From Acidobacteriota bacterium (GTDB taxonomy: Bacteria > Acidobacteriota > Terriglobia > Terriglobales > Acidobacteriaceae), in NCBI GenBank assembly GCA_003010405.1, contig PJLO01000004.1:1-64000 (forward strand): 64,000 bases of DNA. Reading direction: 5' to 3'. Positions 17,915 through 27,462 of the stretch are shown piece by piece. The position numbers and the translations under genes are program-made. The first letter of the stretch is position 1; every line of letters begins with the position of its first letter. The notes beneath the pieces were generated by a model that saw only the letters and a list, made by a program, of their open reading frames with translations, made no database searches and had not been told where the DNA came from.

Positions 17915-18482
17915 ATGACTACGACCGCCACATCCGGCAACCTCCGGGATTCGATCATTGAAACGGCCCGCAAACTCTTCGTTGAGGAAGGCTACCAGAG
18001 TGTCTCGATGCGGCGTATAGGACAGCAGGCTGGTTGCTCGCCTATGGCCGTCTACCGGCATTTCTCCAGTAAACAGGAGCTTTTTCTTTCAATCTGCGAA
18101 GAATCATTTGCGCACATGATTCGCAATCTGGAGCGGCCGCATCCCGATCTTCCGATTGTGGAGCAGTTGCGTGCCCGTATGGCGATATTTATCCGCTTCT
18201 GTGCCGCCCATCCCAGTCACTACCGTTTGGCCTATCTCGATGCGGCGTTTGCTGGCATAGACGTTCCTTCGCGCCGTCTCTGTCGCGAGCGCTTCCGCGC
18301 TTTTGTAGACGAATGCATTGCCTGCAAGAGACTTGCAATTGATCCTGATACTTAGCTTCACGACTCTGATTGCCTGTATGCACGGCGCCATTCTGATGCT
18401 CATTTCGGGGCAGAAACTGGCGGTTTCGCGCGATGTTTTCTTGGCGGATCTGATCGCCACGGCCACGGAGGTATTCGAGTAG
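17915..18482 (+). pseudogene. TetR/AcrR-family repressor gene broken by a frameshift
   Basis: From ATG 17915 the protein has a normal TetR HTH (about residues 12-55; SIIETARKLFVEEGYQSVS, then GCSPMAVYRHFSSKQEL) and the start of the ligand-binding domain, but stops at 18355 after 146 residues. Shifting +1 at about 18350-18353 restores a typical TetR C-terminus (LIACMHGAILMLISGQKLA, then FLADLIATATEVFE) that stops at 18480-18482. One inserted base explains it. The DNA-binding half would still be made and could bind, but the dimerising domain would be incomplete. It is followed by a remnant of the efflux gene it probably controlled. Confidence 0.8.
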
Positions 18483-18509
18483 TGGCCACCGTCTCGCCCG
18501 CGACTGTTC

Positions 18510-18935
18510 CCCTGCCGACCAATCAGCACCACTTGCTTCTCGCGTGTCCCTCCCGGCAAAAACAATGCCGCTTCATCGCTCTACAATCTGATGCGAAATC
18601 TGGGTTCAAGCTTCGGAATCGCCACGGTCACAACCATGCTCGCCCGGCGTGCGCAGTTTCACCAGCTTCGACTTGTCGAGCACTTGTCTTCTGCCCACAT
18701 TCGTACCCGGCAAATGCAGATTGGTGCCTACCTCGCTGTACACGCCGACGGCCTTGCTCTGCCATCGGCCCGCGCCGGACGGTTGCTCTATCGCGGTGTT
18801 CTGCGGCAGGCCGGAGCCATGGCTTACCTGGACGCTTTCTACCTTTTGGGCTGTATTTGCTTCGCAATGCCGGTGCTCGCCCTTTTTATCGTCAAAGTCC
18901 ATCACGCGCCGAAGGCCAGGGTGTCTTCGAAGTAG
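18510..18935 (+). pseudogene. C-terminal remnant of a DHA2 (EmrB-type) drug efflux transporter
   Basis: An open frame without a proper start carries FVPIST-like residues, then VPPGKNNAASSLYNLMRNL and GIATVTTMLARRAQFHQ, the conserved block before the last two helices of 14-helix DHA2 transporters, and ends with the final hydrophobic segment (YLLGCICFAMPVLALFIV). About 140 of the usual 500 or more residues remain. The 5' part is missing and the fragment follows the broken tetR gene in the same frame, so a deletion has joined the two genes. An ATG at 18591 could start a 114-aa product, unlikely to be functional. Confidence 0.75.
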
Positions 18936-18985
18936 CATCGCACCTGACTTGCATTTGGGCGGTAAACTGAGGCTGGCATCCTATC

Positions 18986-20176
18986 GTGACCTCTGACGTT
19001 CATTCCGCGCTGTACCTTTCGATCCCTTTCTGCCGGACCAAGTGTTCCTTCTGCAATTTTGCTTCGGGCGTTTATTCCCGTGACCTCTTTGACCGTTACG
19101 TGGCACACATCGAACACGATATTGATCGTGCTCCCGCACTTGCCAGCGAGGTAGGTGCGTCCTTCGATCCACTGCTCGATTCGGTCTATCTCGGCGGAGG
19201 CACGCCGAGCGTACTTGCGCCCGGCCAACTGGATCGCATCTTTGCTGCAATCCTCCGGGTCTTCAAGCTGCTGCCAACGACGGAGTTCACAGTCGAGGTA
19301 GCCCCCGGTACTCTATCCGATGATGTATTGGCTTCGCTTCTGCGTGCCGGGGTCAGTCGCGTTTCGCTCGGAGCGCAGTCTTTTGTCGATCGGGAATCGC
19401 ACTCCGTAGGTCGGCTGCACAGCCGTGACATCACGCTCCGCGATGTTGCTCGCCTGCGCGAAGCTGGAATTAACGGAATCAGTATCGATCTGATAGCGGG
19501 CCTCCCCTACCAGACCGCCGAAAGCTGGGAGTACTCCCTCGCTGAGGTCATCGCGCTGGCGGTTCCGCACGTCAGCGTTTACATGTTGGAGATCGACGAC
19601 GAATCCCGGTTGGGCCGTGAGCTCATTGCGGGAGGAACGCGCTACCACGCGCACCACGTCCCCGATGACGCCCTGACCGTTGCTCTCTACGAACGCGCCT
19701 GCGAGCGCCTGAATGCCGCTGGCATCGTGCAGTACGAGATATCCAATTTTGCCCGAGAAGGTCACCAGTCGCGCCATAATCTTCGCTACTGGCATCGCCT
19801 TCCTTACTACGGTTTCGGCGTAGACGCCCACTCAATGCTGAGTGCTCCAACGCCCTCCGACCCCGATCGCGCCTTGCGCATTGCCGCCTCGGACTCTCTC
19901 GACGCGTTCCTCGCCGGAGCACCACCCGAGATCACGATAGTTTCCCGTCAGCAGGCCATAGAGGAGACCTATTTCCTGGGGTTGCGCCTGAATCGCGGCG
20001 TCGAGTTGCTTGCTATCAAGGAGCGGTTCGGCATCGACGCCGTGGACGATTATCGCGAAGCAATTGCTACCCTGGTCGCGGACGGATTGCTCGCGATTGA
20101 GGAAGGATGGCTGCGCCTGACTCCACGAGGCCGCCTGTTCTCGAATGAGGTCTTCGCCGCTTTCCTGCGCGCCTAG
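18986..20176 (+). CDS. hemW: HemW-like radical SAM protein
   Basis: The 396-aa protein has the radical SAM motif CRTKCSFC at about residues 16-23, the YLGGGTPSVL glycine-rich segment, the EVAPGTL and RVSLGAQSF strands, and the C-terminal HemN_C region (YEISNFAREGHQSRHNLRYW, then GFGVDAHSM). The motif lacks the extra Cys of true HemN, as expected for HemW, a heme-handling chaperone often misnamed coproporphyrinogen oxidase. The start is GTG 18986. It lies directly before the threonine aldolase gene. Confidence 0.88.
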   Translation: MTSDVHSALYLSIPFCRTKCSFCNFASGVYSRDLFDRYVAHIEHDIDRAPALASEVGASFDPLLDSVYLGGGTPSVLAPGQLDRIFAAILRVFKLLPTTEFTVEVAPGTLSDDVLASLLRAGVSRVSLGAQSFVDRESHSVGRLHSRDITLRDVARLREAGINGISIDLIAGLPYQTAESWEYSLAEVIALAVPHVSVYMLEIDDESRLGRELIAGGTRYHAHHVPDDALTVALYERACERLNAAGIVQYEISNFAREGHQSRHNLRYWHRLPYYGFGVDAHSMLSAPTPSDPDRALRIAASDSLDAFLAGAPPEITIVSRQQAIEETYFLGLRLNRGVELLAIKERFGIDAVDDYREAIATLVADGLLAIEEGWLRLTPRGRLFSNEVFAAFLRA

Positions 20177-20212
20177 CTATACACTGGATTCATTCGTCCA
20201 TTGGGAGCACGT

Positions 20213-21262
20213 ATGACTTCATGGATCGACCTGCGCAGTGACACCGTAACCTTGCCGAGCGACGAAATGCGTCGCGCGATGGCCTCCGCCGAAGTCGGAG
20301 ATGACGTGTATGGCGAGGACCCCACGATCAACCGTCTCGAAGCCCGCGCCGCTGAAATCTTCGATCGCGAAGCGGCGATCTTCCTCCCATCCGGCACCAT
20401 GGGAAACCAGATTGCAATCAAGTTGCACACCCGTCCCGGTCAGGAAATTCTCTGCGAGGAACGCGCCCACATCTTCAACTACGAGATGGCTATGCTGAGT
20501 TGGTTCAGTGGCTGCATGGTGAGGCCAATCAGCGCCCCGCGCGGAAGCCTCTCCTGGGATCTGATCGCCCCGAAAATTGCCGCGGCAACCTATTACGTAG
20601 CTCAGACCGGGCTTATTGTCCTGGAGAACACGCACAACATGGCGGGTGGCACCGTCACTCCCATAGCCGCCATGGAGGAGATCTGTGCGCGAGCGCACGA
20701 GCGCAACCTTACCGTGCACTTGGACGGCGCACGGGTCTTCAATGCCGCGATCTACCTCGGCAAGCCTGTTGCCGAGGTCACCCGCAGCTTTGATTCCGTT
20801 ATGTTCTGTCTTTCCAAGGGACTTGGCGCGCCGGTCGGCTCATTGCTGGTCGGTTCCAGAGACTTCATTGAGCAGGCGCGACGGGTGCGCAAGGCTCTCG
20901 GAGGTGGCATGCGTCAGGCCGGAATTCTCGCTGCCGCGGGTCTCATCGCGCTCGAATACGGCCCTACCCGCCTGCATGAAGATCACGTCAACGCCCGCCT
21001 GCTGGCCGAAGGTGCAGCCGCCATTCCTGGCATCACCATAGAGCTCGAGACGGTGCAGACTAACATTGTGATTTTTGATGTGAGCGCAACTGGTAAGGCT
21101 TCCAGCGAAATCGCCGAGGCGCTCAAACGGGAGGGCGTTCTCGTAGGCACGGTCAACCCGCAGCTGATTCGCTTCGTCACCCACCTGAATGTTTCCCGTG
21201 CGGACTGCGAGCAGGCGCTGCAACACCTTCGTAAAGTTTGTGATCCGCCTCGCAGTGTCTAG
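20213..21262 (+). CDS. ltaE: Low-specificity L-threonine aldolase
   Basis: The 349-aa fold-type I PLP enzyme cleaves threonine/allo-threonine to glycine and acetaldehyde. It shows the N-terminal [17 protein letters not shown] and [10 protein letters not shown] blocks, [10 protein letters not shown], the PLP-contacting [11 protein letters not shown] and the Schiff-base Lys in [15 protein letters not shown] 20213 has GGGAG upstream. The gap to hemW is 36 bp. Confidence 0.93.
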   Translation: MTSWIDLRSDTVTLPSDEMRRAMASAEVGDDVYGEDPTINRLEARAAEIFDREAAIFLPSGTMGNQIAIKLHTRPGQEILCEERAHIFNYEMAMLSWFSGCMVRPISAPRGSLSWDLIAPKIAAATYYVAQTGLIVLENTHNMAGGTVTPIAAMEEICARAHERNLTVHLDGARVFNAAIYLGKPVAEVTRSFDSVMFCLSKGLGAPVGSLLVGSRDFIEQARRVRKALGGGMRQAGILAAAGLIALEYGPTRLHEDHVNARLLAEGAAAIPGITIELETVQTNIVIFDVSATGKASSEIAEALKREGVLVGTVNPQLIRFVTHLNVSRADCEQALQHLRKVCDPPRSV

Positions 21263-21365
21263 TTGGCCACAGGACTTCCCGTTCAAGCCCGTGTAGCTTA
21301 AGTGGCGCGGATAAGAATGTGACTCAGGGCGGGAGCCGGATACATGTAGCCTGCCGGCCGTTAAA

Positions 21366-21548
21366 CTACTGCACTCTCGGCTGCGGCGTAGTCTGGCAGG
21401 TTGTTTCCCACTCAGTATTTTGGTTGCAGAAGGGACACAGCATGGTCTTTCCGTCTTTGTTAAACACTACCTCGGGCAGTTCCCATGTGTCCTGGCAACG
21501 TTTGCATCTGATCCTTAACGGGGCGTCGGAATCGAACAGAGTATCCAT
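21366..21548 (-). CDS. Small zinc-ribbon protein
   Basis: A 60-aa product carries two CxxC pairs, RCKRCQDTWELP and LCPFCNQNTEW, spaced as in a zinc ribbon. ATG 21548 has CGGAG about 12 bases upstream, and the frame extends further 5' without motif content. It sits alone, antisense to nothing else convincing, between ltaE and an acyl-CoA dehydrogenase. Its role may be nucleic-acid or protein binding; function unknown. Confidence 0.55.
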   Translation of the reverse strand: MDTLFDSDAPLRIRCKRCQDTWELPEVVFNKDGKTMLCPFCNQNTEWETTCQTTPQPRVQ

Positions 21549-21773
21549 GCCAATAGAATGCTCCGGCAGACGCAAATAGTCAAAACCATTCGAGCCAGGT
21601 ATGGACCATTGAGATGGAGTAGGCGAGATACAAGTCAGTGCGGGACTGCGGTCGCAAAGCATTCTCAATCCGAAGTGGTTCCCGCTGCATCAAAGCAAAG
21701 CGGCAGCTCTCGCAGCCATTCCGTTTGACGCTGGCGCGGGCGGACGCAAATTTTGAAACAGCACGGAGCAAGT

Positions 21774-22916
21774 GTGGACTTTCAGCTTACCGATGAGCAG
21801 TTGCAGCTCCAGAGCAGCGTACGTGAATTCGCCCAGCGCGAAATCGCTCCTCACGTGAACGAATGGGATGAGGCTTCGTATTTTCCTCTCGAAACCTTGA
21901 AGCAACTCGGTGAACTCGGTCTCATGGGATGCATCTTCCCAGAAGAATACGGCGGCTCCGGGTATGGTTACATCGAGTACGTGCTGGCGATCGAGGAACT
22001 TTCACGAGTGGATGGCTCCATCGGAATCATCGTGGCCGCCCACACCTCGCTCTGCTCCAACCACATCTTTATTGCCGGGAATGAGCAGCAGAAGCGCCGC
22101 TACATTCCGCGTCTGGCCTCCGGAGAATACATCGGAGCGTGGGCGCTGACCGAACCAAACAGCGGCTCGGATGCGGGCAGCGCGCGTTGCTCCGCCACTC
22201 GCAAAGGCAACTGCTGGGTTCTGAACGGCACCAAGACGTTCATCACGAACGGCGCCCACGCCGACGTCTGCGTCGTAGTCGCCGTGACCGACAAAACCAT
22301 GGGAACCCGCGGTCTATCGGCATTCATAGTAGAGCGCGGCACTCCGGGCTTTCGACCTGGCAAGAAGGAGAACAAGCTCGGACTGCGCGCCTCGGACACC
22401 TCCGAGCTGATCTTTGAAGATTGCGAAATTCCCGCCGAAAATCTTATTGGGGTCGAAGGCCGGGGCTTTGTCGATGCCATGCGGGTCCTCGACGGCGGAC
22501 GCATCTCAATCGCCGCCCTGGGACTGGGCATGGCCACCGGTGCTTACAACTGTGCGCTCCAGTACAGCCGTCAGCGCAAGCAATTCGGTCAGCCAATCAG
22601 TGAATTTCAGGCCATCCAGTGGAAGCTTGCCGACATGGCGACAGAAATTGACGCAGCCCGCCTGTTGACCATGCGCGCCGCCTGGCTCAAGGACCACCAT
22701 CACAAGACGACGCTGGAATCGTCAATGGCCAAGCTTTTCTCCTCGGAAGTCGCCGTCAAGGTAGCGAACGAGGCGCTCCAGATTTACGGCGGATATGGCT
22801 TCATCAAGGATTACCCGGCAGAGAAGTTTTATCGCGACGTAAAGCTATGCACCATCGGCGAAGGAACCAGCGAGATCCAGCGCCTGGTCATCGCCCGGCA
22901 GCTTTTATCGGAATAG
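21774..22916 (+). CDS. Acyl-CoA dehydrogenase
   Basis: The 380-aa FAD enzyme introduces a trans-2 double bond into acyl-CoAs. It has the N-terminal helical domain ([19 protein letters not shown]), the FAD-binding [15 protein letters not shown] block, and the C-terminal [18 protein letters not shown] and [11 protein letters not shown] signature with the catalytic Glu. The start is GTG 21774, with GGAG six bases upstream; an in-frame TTG at 21753 is less likely. Short-chain (butyryl-CoA-like) specificity is plausible but not proven. The methylmalonyl pathway GTPase meaB follows at 108 bp. Confidence 0.92.
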   Translation: MDFQLTDEQLQLQSSVREFAQREIAPHVNEWDEASYFPLETLKQLGELGLMGCIFPEEYGGSGYGYIEYVLAIEELSRVDGSIGIIVAAHTSLCSNHIFIAGNEQQKRRYIPRLASGEYIGAWALTEPNSGSDAGSARCSATRKGNCWVLNGTKTFITNGAHADVCVVVAVTDKTMGTRGLSAFIVERGTPGFRPGKKENKLGLRASDTSELIFEDCEIPAENLIGVEGRGFVDAMRVLDGGRISIAALGLGMATGAYNCALQYSRQRKQFGQPISEFQAIQWKLADMATEIDAARLLTMRAAWLKDHHHKTTLESSMAKLFSSEVAVKVANEALQIYGGYGFIKDYPAEKFYRDVKLCTIGEGTSEIQRLVIARQLLSE

Positions 22917-23023
22917 GAGGAGATAGGAGGCCAATCCTTCCGAGTCAAGTCTCTGCTGGATGCGACTTCTTCTGCTCTGAAGCGCGTGTGACCTCTTTCC
23001 GCGCACTTTGTTAGACTACAGAT

Positions 23024-23986
23024 GTGACGACAGCGAACTCTTACATCTCTACCTGGGTCGAAGAGATCCGGAGCGGAAATCTTCGTGCTTTATCGCGTGC
23101 CATAACCGCGGTTGAAAATCGTACATCCGATTCGCACGCACTTCTTAAAGCCCTTTTTGAACATTCGGGGCATGCCCGTGTCGTTGGCCTGACTGGGGCA
23201 CCCGGGGCAGGGAAGAGCACTCTCGTCGATGCGCTCGCCACGCAGTACCGCAAGCGCGATCAGACCGTCGGAATCATTGCCATCGACCCTACGTCTCCTT
23301 TTACCGGAGGCGCCATTCTGGGCGACCGCATCCGTATGCAGTCGCACAGCGGCGATAGCGGTACTTTCATTCGCAGCATGGCCACTCGTGGTTCGCTCGG
23401 CGGATTGTCCAGCACCACCGCCGACGTAGCCACTGTCTTCGACGCTGCCGGACGCGATCTCGTCATCATTGAGACGGTTGGTGTAGGACAGGATGAGGTG
23501 GATATCGTCCGGTTGGCCGATGTCACTGTTGTGGTTCTGGTCCCCGGGATGGGCGATGACGTTCAGTCCATCAAGGCCGGAATCATGGAGATCGCCGACA
23601 TTTTTGTCATCAACAAAGCGGATCGCGACGGTGCGGAGCGCGTGGAGCGCGAAATTCTCGCCATGCAGTCGCTCTCAATGCGCAGCGATGCCTGGGTGCC
23701 GAAGGTAGTCAAAACCATTGCCAGTACCGGCGCAGGGCTTCCGGAACTGGCCTCGGCCATCGATGAGTACGAGCACTTTCTGGCCACCAGTGAGCTTGGG
23801 CGTCAGCGGCGCATTGAAAACTGGCGCAACCGCCTGCGTGAGATGTTGCGCGACGAAGTGTTGCGGCGCATTGTTAACGGCGCCTTCACCGACGAGGCCG
23901 TGGCCCAGTATGCCACCGAGATTGCTGGCAACGAGCGTGACCCGTATTCACTGATCAGCGAAATCGTCGGCAAACTCATCCGCTAG
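23024..23986 (+). CDS. meaB: MeaB/ArgK-family GTPase (methylmalonyl-CoA mutase chaperone)
   Basis: The 320-aa G3E P-loop protein has Walker A GAPGAGKST, the family's GDRIRMQ and MATRGSLGGLS segments, the G3-like IIETVGVGQDE and the base-recognition NKAD. MeaB proteins load and protect the adenosylcobalamin cofactor of methylmalonyl-CoA mutase or related acyl-CoA mutases. Start is GTG 23024. The mutase itself is not in the window. Followed at 8 bp by tsaB. Confidence 0.93.
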   Translation: MTTANSYISTWVEEIRSGNLRALSRAITAVENRTSDSHALLKALFEHSGHARVVGLTGAPGAGKSTLVDALATQYRKRDQTVGIIAIDPTSPFTGGAILGDRIRMQSHSGDSGTFIRSMATRGSLGGLSSTTADVATVFDAAGRDLVIIETVGVGQDEVDIVRLADVTVVVLVPGMGDDVQSIKAGIMEIADIFVINKADRDGAERVEREILAMQSLSMRSDAWVPKVVKTIASTGAGLPELASAIDEYEHFLATSELGRQRRIENWRNRLREMLRDEVLRRIVNGAFTDEAVAQYATEIAGNERDPYSLISEIVGKLIR

Positions 23987-23994
23987 GAGCCGCT

Positions 23995-24738
23995 GTGCTG
24001 ATTCTCGGGATCGATACCTCCGGAAGACAGGGAAGCGTGGCGTTATTGCGGGCGCAGGGCGAACAACTTCTTGCGCTCGATGTCGCAGAAATATCCGGGG
24101 GGCGTTACTCCGAGCTGCTCATCCCCACCATCGCCGAATTATTTGCGCGTCACAACGTCGAGAGAAGCGCCATCGGCTTGATTGCCGTTGCCAGCGGTCC
24201 CGGTTCGTTCACTGGACTGCGGGTTGCAATTGCCAGCGTGAAAGGCTTGGCCGAAGCCTTCGCGACTCCGGTAGTAGCTGTCTCCGTGCTGGAGGCCATC
24301 GCGTTTGCCTCGGGTGCGCAGGGCAAAGTTATGGCTGTGCTTGACGCACAGCGCTCCGAGGTATTTTTCGGCGAGTATGACGTGAATTCCGAAAGCCTGG
24401 ACTCCGGCAAAATGCACCGCGAGGGCCTAGTCAGCTTCGGAGATTTCACGTCGTTGCTTGCCGCTACCGACCCGCGACCGCCGGTCTTTACCTCTGATCC
24501 AGACCTCGCAGCCCGTCTCCGCGAGGCAGCCTTCGATGCGCAGGTATTGCCCCGGCCCTCGGCTGAAACCTTCTCCCGCATCGCGCATCGCAAGTTTCTC
24601 GCCGGGGTTCGCGTGGATGTCGCGACTCTCGATGCCAATTACATGCGCCGTTCGGATGCCGAAGTCCTTGCCGCCTCCAGAGCCGCTTCTGAATCCGTCC
24701 CAAAAGCCGCGCACCAGCAGGGCGGCGCGAGCCTCTGA
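23995..24738 (+). CDS. tsaB: tRNA t6A biosynthesis protein TsaB
   Basis: The 247-aa ASKHA-fold protein starts LILGIDTSGRQGSVAL and has the conserved SGPGSFTGLRVAIASVKGLAEA segment and VMAVLDAQRSEVFFGEY. TsaB forms the TsaB-TsaD-TsaE complex that adds threonylcarbamoyl to A37 of ANN-decoding tRNAs. It begins with GTG and is followed by rimI two bases after its stop, a common pairing. Confidence 0.93.
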   Translation: MLILGIDTSGRQGSVALLRAQGEQLLALDVAEISGGRYSELLIPTIAELFARHNVERSAIGLIAVASGPGSFTGLRVAIASVKGLAEAFATPVVAVSVLEAIAFASGAQGKVMAVLDAQRSEVFFGEYDVNSESLDSGKMHREGLVSFGDFTSLLAATDPRPPVFTSDPDLAARLREAAFDAQVLPRPSAETFSRIAHRKFLAGVRVDVATLDANYMRRSDAEVLAASRAASESVPKAAHQQGGASL

Positions 24739-24740
24739 GC

Positions 24741-25196
24741 ATGCAAGTCCGCCGCGCGCGCGAGTCCGACCTTCCCGTGCTTGTGGCAATCAGCGAGGCC
24801 GCATCTTCGGACGCTCGATGGACCATTCAGCAATGGCAGGATATTTTTCACACGCAAACTCCTGCCCGTCATGCCTGGATTGCGGAAGATTCAGGTGCTA
24901 AGGGAGTGCAGGGAATAGGATTTCTCGTTGCGCAAAACGTAGGCCGCGACTGGGAGCTGGAAAATATCGCGGTGCTGCCTGCCTTTCGCCGCCGGGGTAT
25001 TGGACGCCTGCTCTTATCCGCTCTGCAGGCCAAAGCCCGCTCCGAGGAGGCCGAGCGGATTCTCCTCGAGGTTCGAGCCTCTAATGAGTCCGCAATTCAC
25101 CTCTATAGGGCGAGTGGTTTTCAGCCGCTCTCCCGGCGCAAATCATACTATCTAAGTCCTTTAGAAGATGCACTGGTGCTGGTGCGAATATTCTGA
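24741..25196 (+). CDS. rimI: RimI-type N-acetyltransferase
   Basis: The 151-aa GNAT protein has the acetyl-CoA loop FRRRGIGRLLLSAL, preceded by ENIAVLPA, and the C-terminal RASNESAIHLYRASGFQ strand-helix typical of RimI, which acetylates the N-terminus of ribosomal protein S18. Two bases separate it from tsaB, so it is translated in the same operon. Confidence 0.88.
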   Translation: MQVRRARESDLPVLVAISEAASSDARWTIQQWQDIFHTQTPARHAWIAEDSGAKGVQGIGFLVAQNVGRDWELENIAVLPAFRRRGIGRLLLSALQAKARSEEAERILLEVRASNESAIHLYRASGFQPLSRRKSYYLSPLEDALVLVRIF

Positions 25197-25278
25197 AGCG
25201 ACCTCTCGATTTTTGTTGCCGAGCTTTGGCCCTGGTGCTAGGTTGACATCATCGATCCTAGCTATTGGAGGTGCTGAA

Positions 25279-25494
25279 ATGAATTCTCCCGCACGAGATG
25301 AGCTCCTGGCCAGTGAGGAATATCGCAAACTGGCCAATGAGCACAGCAACTACGCTCAGCAAATCGAATCGCTCGTTACCAAGAAATATCCCTCCGAAGA
25401 AGACAAAATCGAAGTAGTCCGCCTAAAGAAATTAAAGCTTCGCATTAAGGATGAGATGGAAACGTTCCGGATCCGCGCCCGACAAATGTCCTGA
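25279..25494 (+). CDS. DUF465/YdcH-like small coiled-coil protein
   Basis: The 71-aa product is almost all helix (EYRKLANEHSNYAQQIES, then EEDKIEVVRLKKLKLRIKDEM), the pattern of the YdcH/DUF465 family of small proteins with unknown function. ATG 25279 has TTGGAGG just upstream. It follows rimI by 82 bp and may be the last gene of the meaB operon. Confidence 0.8.
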   Translation: MNSPARDELLASEEYRKLANEHSNYAQQIESLVTKKYPSEEDKIEVVRLKKLKLRIKDEMETFRIRARQMS

Positions 25495-25541
25495 TTCAAA
25501 TGCGTGCCGCTGCCAGCTAGGCAGCTAAAATCAGAGTTCGT

Positions 25542-25582
25542 GCTTGTGGGATGGCCGCGTCCACCATGGCCATCCCACAAGC
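25542..25582. repeat. Perfect 15-bp hairpin, GTGGGATGG...CCATCCCAC
   Basis: GCTTGTGGGATGGCC (25542-25556) and its exact complement (25568-25582) flank an 11-base loop. No T-run follows. It may be another intergenic repeat, related in spirit but opposite in arm order to the CCCAC...GTGGG family, or serve as a terminator/processing stem after the DUF465 gene. Confidence 0.6.
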
Positions 25583-25915
25583 CACAGGACGTTTGGCGTA
25601 CGTGAGAATGCGGAAGGTGGTTTTCGCTCACTTCCTCGGCTTATTTTCCTGCGGTACTCCTCTCCCGTCCACGATCCGTACATATCTGGCGTTCCAATCC
25701 GCCTCCTCGCCGCAGATACAGCTATATCCAATGACCATTCGCGGTTTTCAAAGGCGACGCCGCAAGTGGACGTGTTTCTCGTTGTGCCACAAGCCGCTCG
25801 AACTGGAAGAGAGAGTCGAGCGCACTATTCTCAAACGACTGAGGAGCAGTAATCTAGTCCGGGGGGCTTTAAGACCCTGAGATGCTTCGCGCTTGGTTAT
25901 AATCGGGAGATCCTC
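25583..25915. other. Non-coding stretch before psd
   Basis: Two overlapping short frames exist but neither resembles a known family or has a good start signal. The last 60 bp should contain the promoter of the psd operon; I cannot fix its -35/-10 elements confidently. Confidence 0.35.
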
Positions 25916-26548
25916 ATGGTACGCGACGGCATATTCTACGCGCTGGCTTTGGTTGCAGTGGCGGTCCTCATTTGCATGTGGACCACGCCGCTGCTCGCTT
26001 TGGTGCCGCTGCTTTTGGCGGCCTTCTTCCTCTGGTTCTTTCGCGATCCCGAGCGTGTCATTCCGGCCACCCCTGGCGCGGTCGTCTCTCCTGCCGACGG
26101 CAAAGTTACCGCAGTCTCCACTATTCAGGTCGGGGGAGAGCCGCGCACCAGCATCAGCATCTTTCTGAATGTGTTCAACGTGCATGTGAACCGCTCGCCG
26201 GCCGCTGGTGTTATCACAGCGCTCGAATATCGTCGCGGGAAGTATCTGAATGCCATGAACCCGGCTTCGGCTGAACTTAACGAGCAGAACATCTGCACTC
26301 TTCAAGCCGAGGATGGTTCTACCATCGTTTTTAAGCAGATTGCAGGTCTGCTGGCGCGCCGCGTCGTTTTTTCTTATCGCGTGGGCGATAATGTTGCCCG
26401 CGGTCAGCGCATTGGACTCATCAAGTTCGGATCGCGTTGCGACGTGATTCTGCCTGCTACTGCCGACGTGCTTGTTAAGATCGGAGACATCGTGAAAGGT
26501 GGTTCTTCGACCCTTGCCGTCCTGCGATCCGCGCAAGGAGAACATTGA
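25916..26548 (+). CDS. psd: Phosphatidylserine decarboxylase, short form
   Basis: The 210-aa membrane enzyme makes phosphatidylethanolamine from phosphatidylserine. N-terminal membrane segments (about 7-42) are followed by RDPERVIP, the SPADGKV block, the [13 protein letters not shown] core and [15 protein letters not shown], where Gly172-Ser173 is the expected self-cleavage site that creates the pyruvoyl group in short-form enzymes. Its stop overlaps the pssA start (TGATG), so synthesis and decarboxylation of phosphatidylserine are coupled. Confidence 0.93.
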   Translation: MVRDGIFYALALVAVAVLICMWTTPLLALVPLLLAAFFLWFFRDPERVIPATPGAVVSPADGKVTAVSTIQVGGEPRTSISIFLNVFNVHVNRSPAAGVITALEYRRGKYLNAMNPASAELNEQNICTLQAEDGSTIVFKQIAGLLARRVVFSYRVGDNVARGQRIGLIKFGSRCDVILPATADVLVKIGDIVKGGSSTLAVLRSAQGEH

Positions 26549-27462
26549 TGGATTTGTCAAACCATCGCAGGAATAACGGGCAATCACGCCGTTTGCGCAA
26601 GGGAATGTACATTCTGCCCTCAGTGTTCACAACGGCGAACCTCGCGGCTGGTTTTTACGCAATATCGCAGACGGCTCTCGGCGCTGCACATGCTCAGGGG
26701 CTACTTGGCGCTCCTGGAGTCGATCCCCTGCAACTGGCGGCCCGGTATTTTAATCACGCGGCCCTCGCCATCGGATTCGCTGTTTTCTTCGACGGCATGG
26801 ATGGAGCCATTGCGCGTCTCACCAACACCGTCAGCGACTTTGGCAAGGAATTGGATTCGCTGGCCGACATGGTGACTTTCGGCGTTGCTCCTGCAATTCT
26901 TGCCTGGACGTGGGGCTTCTTCGCCTTGCCTTCCACGCTGAATACTGATCTCCGGGTTAAGCTTGTTCAGTTCGGTGCGATAATTGTGTTCGCGTTTCTT
27001 ACTGCGGGTGCCTGCCGTCTGGCGCGCTTTAACATCCAGCTCAATCCTCAGCCCAAGAATCCCGGACGCCCGGACCGTAAGTACTTCGTCGGTATGCCCA
27101 TTCCTGGCGGAGCTGGAAGCCTTGCCGCGGTTGTTCACCTGTTTCTCGGGTATCCCATCCGGGCTTGGTGGGGTTCGATCGTCTGGATGGTTTACATTTT
27201 CGTTTGCTCCTTCCTGATGATCAGCACATGGCGATTCTGGAGCGCCAAGAGCATTGATTTCCGTTCCCGCCGGGCCTCGCGTTTCTTCGTGCTCTTTGCC
27301 CTGATCCTTGCCGCAATCTGGTTTTTCCATCGCTACGTTCTTTTCGCCATGGTTATCACTTACATGCTTTCGGGTGTACTTTCCCGGCTTGTGTATGCTT
27401 TCCGGCGAAAAGATTCTGTCCCGCCGACAGCGCCTCCGCGGGAGATTCCCGGAGAGTTATGA
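26548..27462 (+). CDS. pssA: CDP-diacylglycerol-serine O-phosphatidyltransferase
   Basis: The 304-aa integral membrane protein contains the CDP-alcohol phosphatidyltransferase motif: DGMDGAIAR, then GKELDSLAD, giving the D-G-x2-A-R-x8-G-x3-D-x3-D pattern that binds metal and CDP. Multiple hydrophobic segments follow. It makes phosphatidylserine for psd. ATG 26548 overlaps the psd stop. Confidence 0.93.
   Translation: MDLSNHRRNNGQSRRLRKGMYILPSVFTTANLAAGFYAISQTALGAAHAQGLLGAPGVDPLQLAARYFNHAALAIGFAVFFDGMDGAIARLTNTVSDFGKELDSLADMVTFGVAPAILAWTWGFFALPSTLNTDLRVKLVQFGAIIVFAFLTAGACRLARFNIQLNPQPKNPGRPDRKYFVGMPIPGGAGSLAAVVHLFLGYPIRAWWGSIVWMVYIFVCSFLMISTWRFWSAKSIDFRSRRASRFFVLFALILAAIWFFHRYVLFAMVITYMLSGVLSRLVYAFRRKDSVPPTAPPREIPGEL

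Noticed and set aside
21285..21330. Possible tRNA-like sequence (GTGTAGCTTAAGTGGCGCGG)
   Set aside because: No acceptor stem or T-arm can be paired around it; resemblance to a D-arm is by chance.
25544..25880. Overlapping short open frames before psd
   Set aside because: Two frames of about 100 codons overlap and include the hairpin at 25542-25582; neither has a ribosome-binding site or motif.
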